This document shows, in pieces, positions 62,864 through 64,000 of a stretch of DNA of 64,000 nucleotides. Source of the DNA: Acidobacteria bacterium UBA2994 (lineage in GTDB: Bacteria; Acidobacteriota; Vicinamibacteria; Vicinamibacterales; UBA8438); NCBI GenBank assembly GCA_002346545.1, contig DEAA01000003.1, positions 43,873 to 107,872 on the forward strand, given 5' to 3'. Each line of letters opens with the position of its first letter. Within the stretch, counting starts at the first letter, position 1. The position numbers were made by a program, and so were the translations under genes. The notes beneath the pieces are model-generated. The model was not told the DNA's origin. It did no database searches and worked only from the letters and a program-made list of their open reading frames with translations.

Positions 62864-63754
62864 TCAGGTCGGTCGTGTCCCCGTCGCATCGAGCTGCCGA
62901 AGCCAGGCTGCTAGCAGATCGTTCACCTGCTCAGGCGCTTCCTGCTGCACCCAGTGTGAGACGCTAGGTAGACGATGGACCGTCAGGTCTTCGACGAGCG
63001 GCTCGAGGTGGTCGAGTAGTTCGAGGCCCAGAGCAGTGTCAGCTTCACCCCATATTACCAGCGTCGGTGTGTCGATGCGGCGGGTCAAGAAGGGGCGGGG
63101 GGCCTGCAGGATGTGGCGGCTGGCTCGGTAGTAGTTGACCATCGCGGTCAGGGCCCCCGGCAGGATCGCTTGGGTCCGGTAGACGTCGAGCACTTCGGGC
63201 GGGAAGCGCGATTGGTCGACCGCCAGATCCAGGAACGCATCGGCTATCGGACGTGCGTTGGCGCGGGCGAGGAGCCGTTCCGGTAGCCAGGGGATCTGGA
63301 ACGCGAAGACATACCAGGAGCGCCAGATCTGCGGCCAGCGGAACAGTTCCTCGACGAAGCGGAGGGGGTGGGGCGCGTTCATAATGACGAGACCGTCGAG
63401 CGGACAGGCGCGGGTGAGGGCCGTCATCCACCCAATGCCGCCACCCCAGTCGTGCCCGAGGAGCACGGTCCGCGACGCTCCCGCGGCGTCGATCAGGGTC
63501 ACGACGTCCTCGACTAGGTGTTCGATTCGATATGCGTCCACGCCTGCCGGTCGGCTGGATCCTCCGTAGCCACGCAAGTTGGGCGCCCAGGCTCGATAGC
63601 CGAGCTCGGCCAGGAGTGGGAGCTGGTGCCGCCAGGAGTAGGCCGACTCGGGAAATCCGTGCAGACAGAGCGCCAGGCGGTCGCCCTGACCGCACTCGTG
63701 CACTTCGAACTCGAGCCCATTGGCTGAGACGAACCGGGTTCTGATGGCAGTCAC
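62864..63754 (-). CDS. epoxide hydrolase / dehalogenase-like alpha/beta hydrolase
   Basis: 296 residues from GTG 63754 (an upstream TTG would put the start next to the preceding terminator). HGFPESAYSWRHQLPLLAE at 32-50 gives the oxyanion region; the nucleophile elbow GHDWGG (Asp102) marks the epoxide hydrolase/haloalkane dehalogenase branch, and SVSHWVQQEAPEQVN holds the catalytic His. Cap-domain tyrosines were not located with certainty. Confidence 0.9.
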   Translation of the reverse strand: MTAIRTRFVSANGLEFEVHECGQGDRLALCLHGFPESAYSWRHQLPLLAELGYRAWAPNLRGYGGSSRPAGVDAYRIEHLVEDVVTLIDAAGASRTVLLGHDWGGGIGWMTALTRACPLDGLVIMNAPHPLRFVEELFRWPQIWRSWYVFAFQIPWLPERLLARANARPIADAFLDLAVDQSRFPPEVLDVYRTQAILPGALTAMVNYYRASRHILQAPRPFLTRRIDTPTLVIWGEADTALGLELLDHLEPLVEDLTVHRLPSVSHWVQQEAPEQVNDLLAAWLRQLDATGTRPT

Positions 63755-63773
63755 GGTGGCCAGAAACAGCAAC

Positions 63774-63801
63774 GCCCCACGAGCCGACTGGCTCGTGGGG
63801 C
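63774..63801 (-). terminator. terminator of the PQQ-dependent dehydrogenase gene
   Basis: GCCCCACGAGCC (63774-63785) and GGCTCGTGGGGC (63790-63801) form a perfect 12-bp stem with a GACT loop, followed on the minus strand by GTTGCTGTTTCT. Confidence 0.8.
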
Positions 63802-63826
63802 GCGGGGATCTCCAGAGCGCTGACGT

Positions 63827-64000
63827 CTACTCGGCCAGCTTGTAGGCGAGGAGGCGGCCCGATTGGCCACCACCGCTCGTGGCCAGGACGATGTACTGCT
63901 CGCCGTCCACCGAGTAGGTCATCGGGGAGCCCGTTTGCGGGGCGCTCATGTAGACGGCACCCACCTCTGCGCCCGTCGCCTTGTCGTAGGCGCGGAGCAT
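63827..64000 (-). CDS. C-terminus of a PQQ-dependent dehydrogenase (5' end outside window)
   Basis: 57 codons and a stop (63827-63829). The end reads LRAYDKATGAEVGAVYMSAP, then TGSPMTYSVDGEQYIVLATS and GGGQSGRLLAYKLAE. These are the last blades of a membrane glucose-dehydrogenase-like or quinate-dehydrogenase-like quinoprotein, where GSPMTYSVDGEQYIV and GGG are diagnostic. It is transcribed leftwards and closed by the hairpin at 63774-63801. Most of the gene, including the catalytic and PQQ residues, lies outside the window. Confidence 0.85.
   Translation of the reverse strand: MLRAYDKATGAEVGAVYMSAPQTGSPMTYSVDGEQYIVLATSGGGQSGRLLAYKLAE

Overview
The window is high-GC bacterial chromosome (about 63-65 % G+C by eye), densely coded on both strands, with no tRNA, rRNA, CRISPR array, transposase or phage gene visible. 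Gene content suggests an Acidobacteriota genome, most likely the Vicinamibacteria branch. Pointers are DUF3014, DUF4159, DUF2203, DUF3810 and CHRD proteins, DinB, a HEXXH/TolB-propeller/beta-barrel protein, quinoprotein-type propellers, a YpdA-type bacillithiol disulfide reductase and several single-heme secreted proteins. The taxon is inferred from gene families only; no marker gene was aligned.

Layout. 1-6.2 kb (+): ABC transporter pair, an unknown exported protein, 3-hydroxyacyl-CoA dehydrogenase overlapping folE, an exported unknown and YpdA. 6.3-11.5 kb (-): a MoxR-like AAA+ / VWA / Lon-N operon and an M49-like exported peptidase. 11.6-14.7 kb: lpdA, family-5 uracil-DNA glycosylase and lipA (lipoate-linked genes around a repair gene). 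15-16.8 kb: DUF2203, then ferredoxin-nuoB-nuoI ending in a clear terminator. 16.9-22 kb: a TPR/double aspartyl-protease protein and the 1041-residue HEXXH/propeller/barrel protein. 22.3-24.3 kb: TlpA thioredoxin, a strong terminator, two small conserved-looking proteins and two decayed reading frames, one a clear DUF72 relic. 24.3-35.6 kb: YheT hydrolase, a polytopic membrane protein, DinB, Na+/solute symporter, YggX, MFS exporter, a lone molybdopterin oxidoreductase, DUF3810 and metF. 35.8-38.2 kb: an OPT peptide transporter translationally coupled to a PqqD-like protein. 38.2-46 kb (-): serine hydrolase, nadE, dut, DUF3014, GDSL lipoprotein, cytochrome c, CHRD, class III CoA-transferase. 46.1-49.1 kb (+): DASS anion transporter coupled to an N-acyl-D-amino-acid deacylase lipoprotein. 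49.3-56.8 kb (-): patatin, a regulatory-domain/heme/propeller fusion, a methyltransferase relic, nitroreductase-amidase pair, thioesterase, DUF4159. 56.9-64 kb: PQQ-like propeller, exported HMA-domain protein, LOG protein, enoyl-CoA hydratase, an SLC12-type transporter, an epoxide-hydrolase-like enzyme and the C-terminus of a PQQ-dependent dehydrogenase cut by the window end.

The picture is a respiratory heterotroph that takes up and breaks down peptides, amides and organic acids. It has many exported hydrolases and propeller proteins, acyl-CoA and folate/one-carbon metabolism, and low-molecular-weight thiol redox chemistry. No defence or mobile system is recognisable. The least explained items are the OPT-PqqD pair, the AAA+/VWA/Lon-N operon, the isolated ferredoxin-nuoB-nuoI unit, the heme/EF-hand/propeller fusion and a handful of gene relics.
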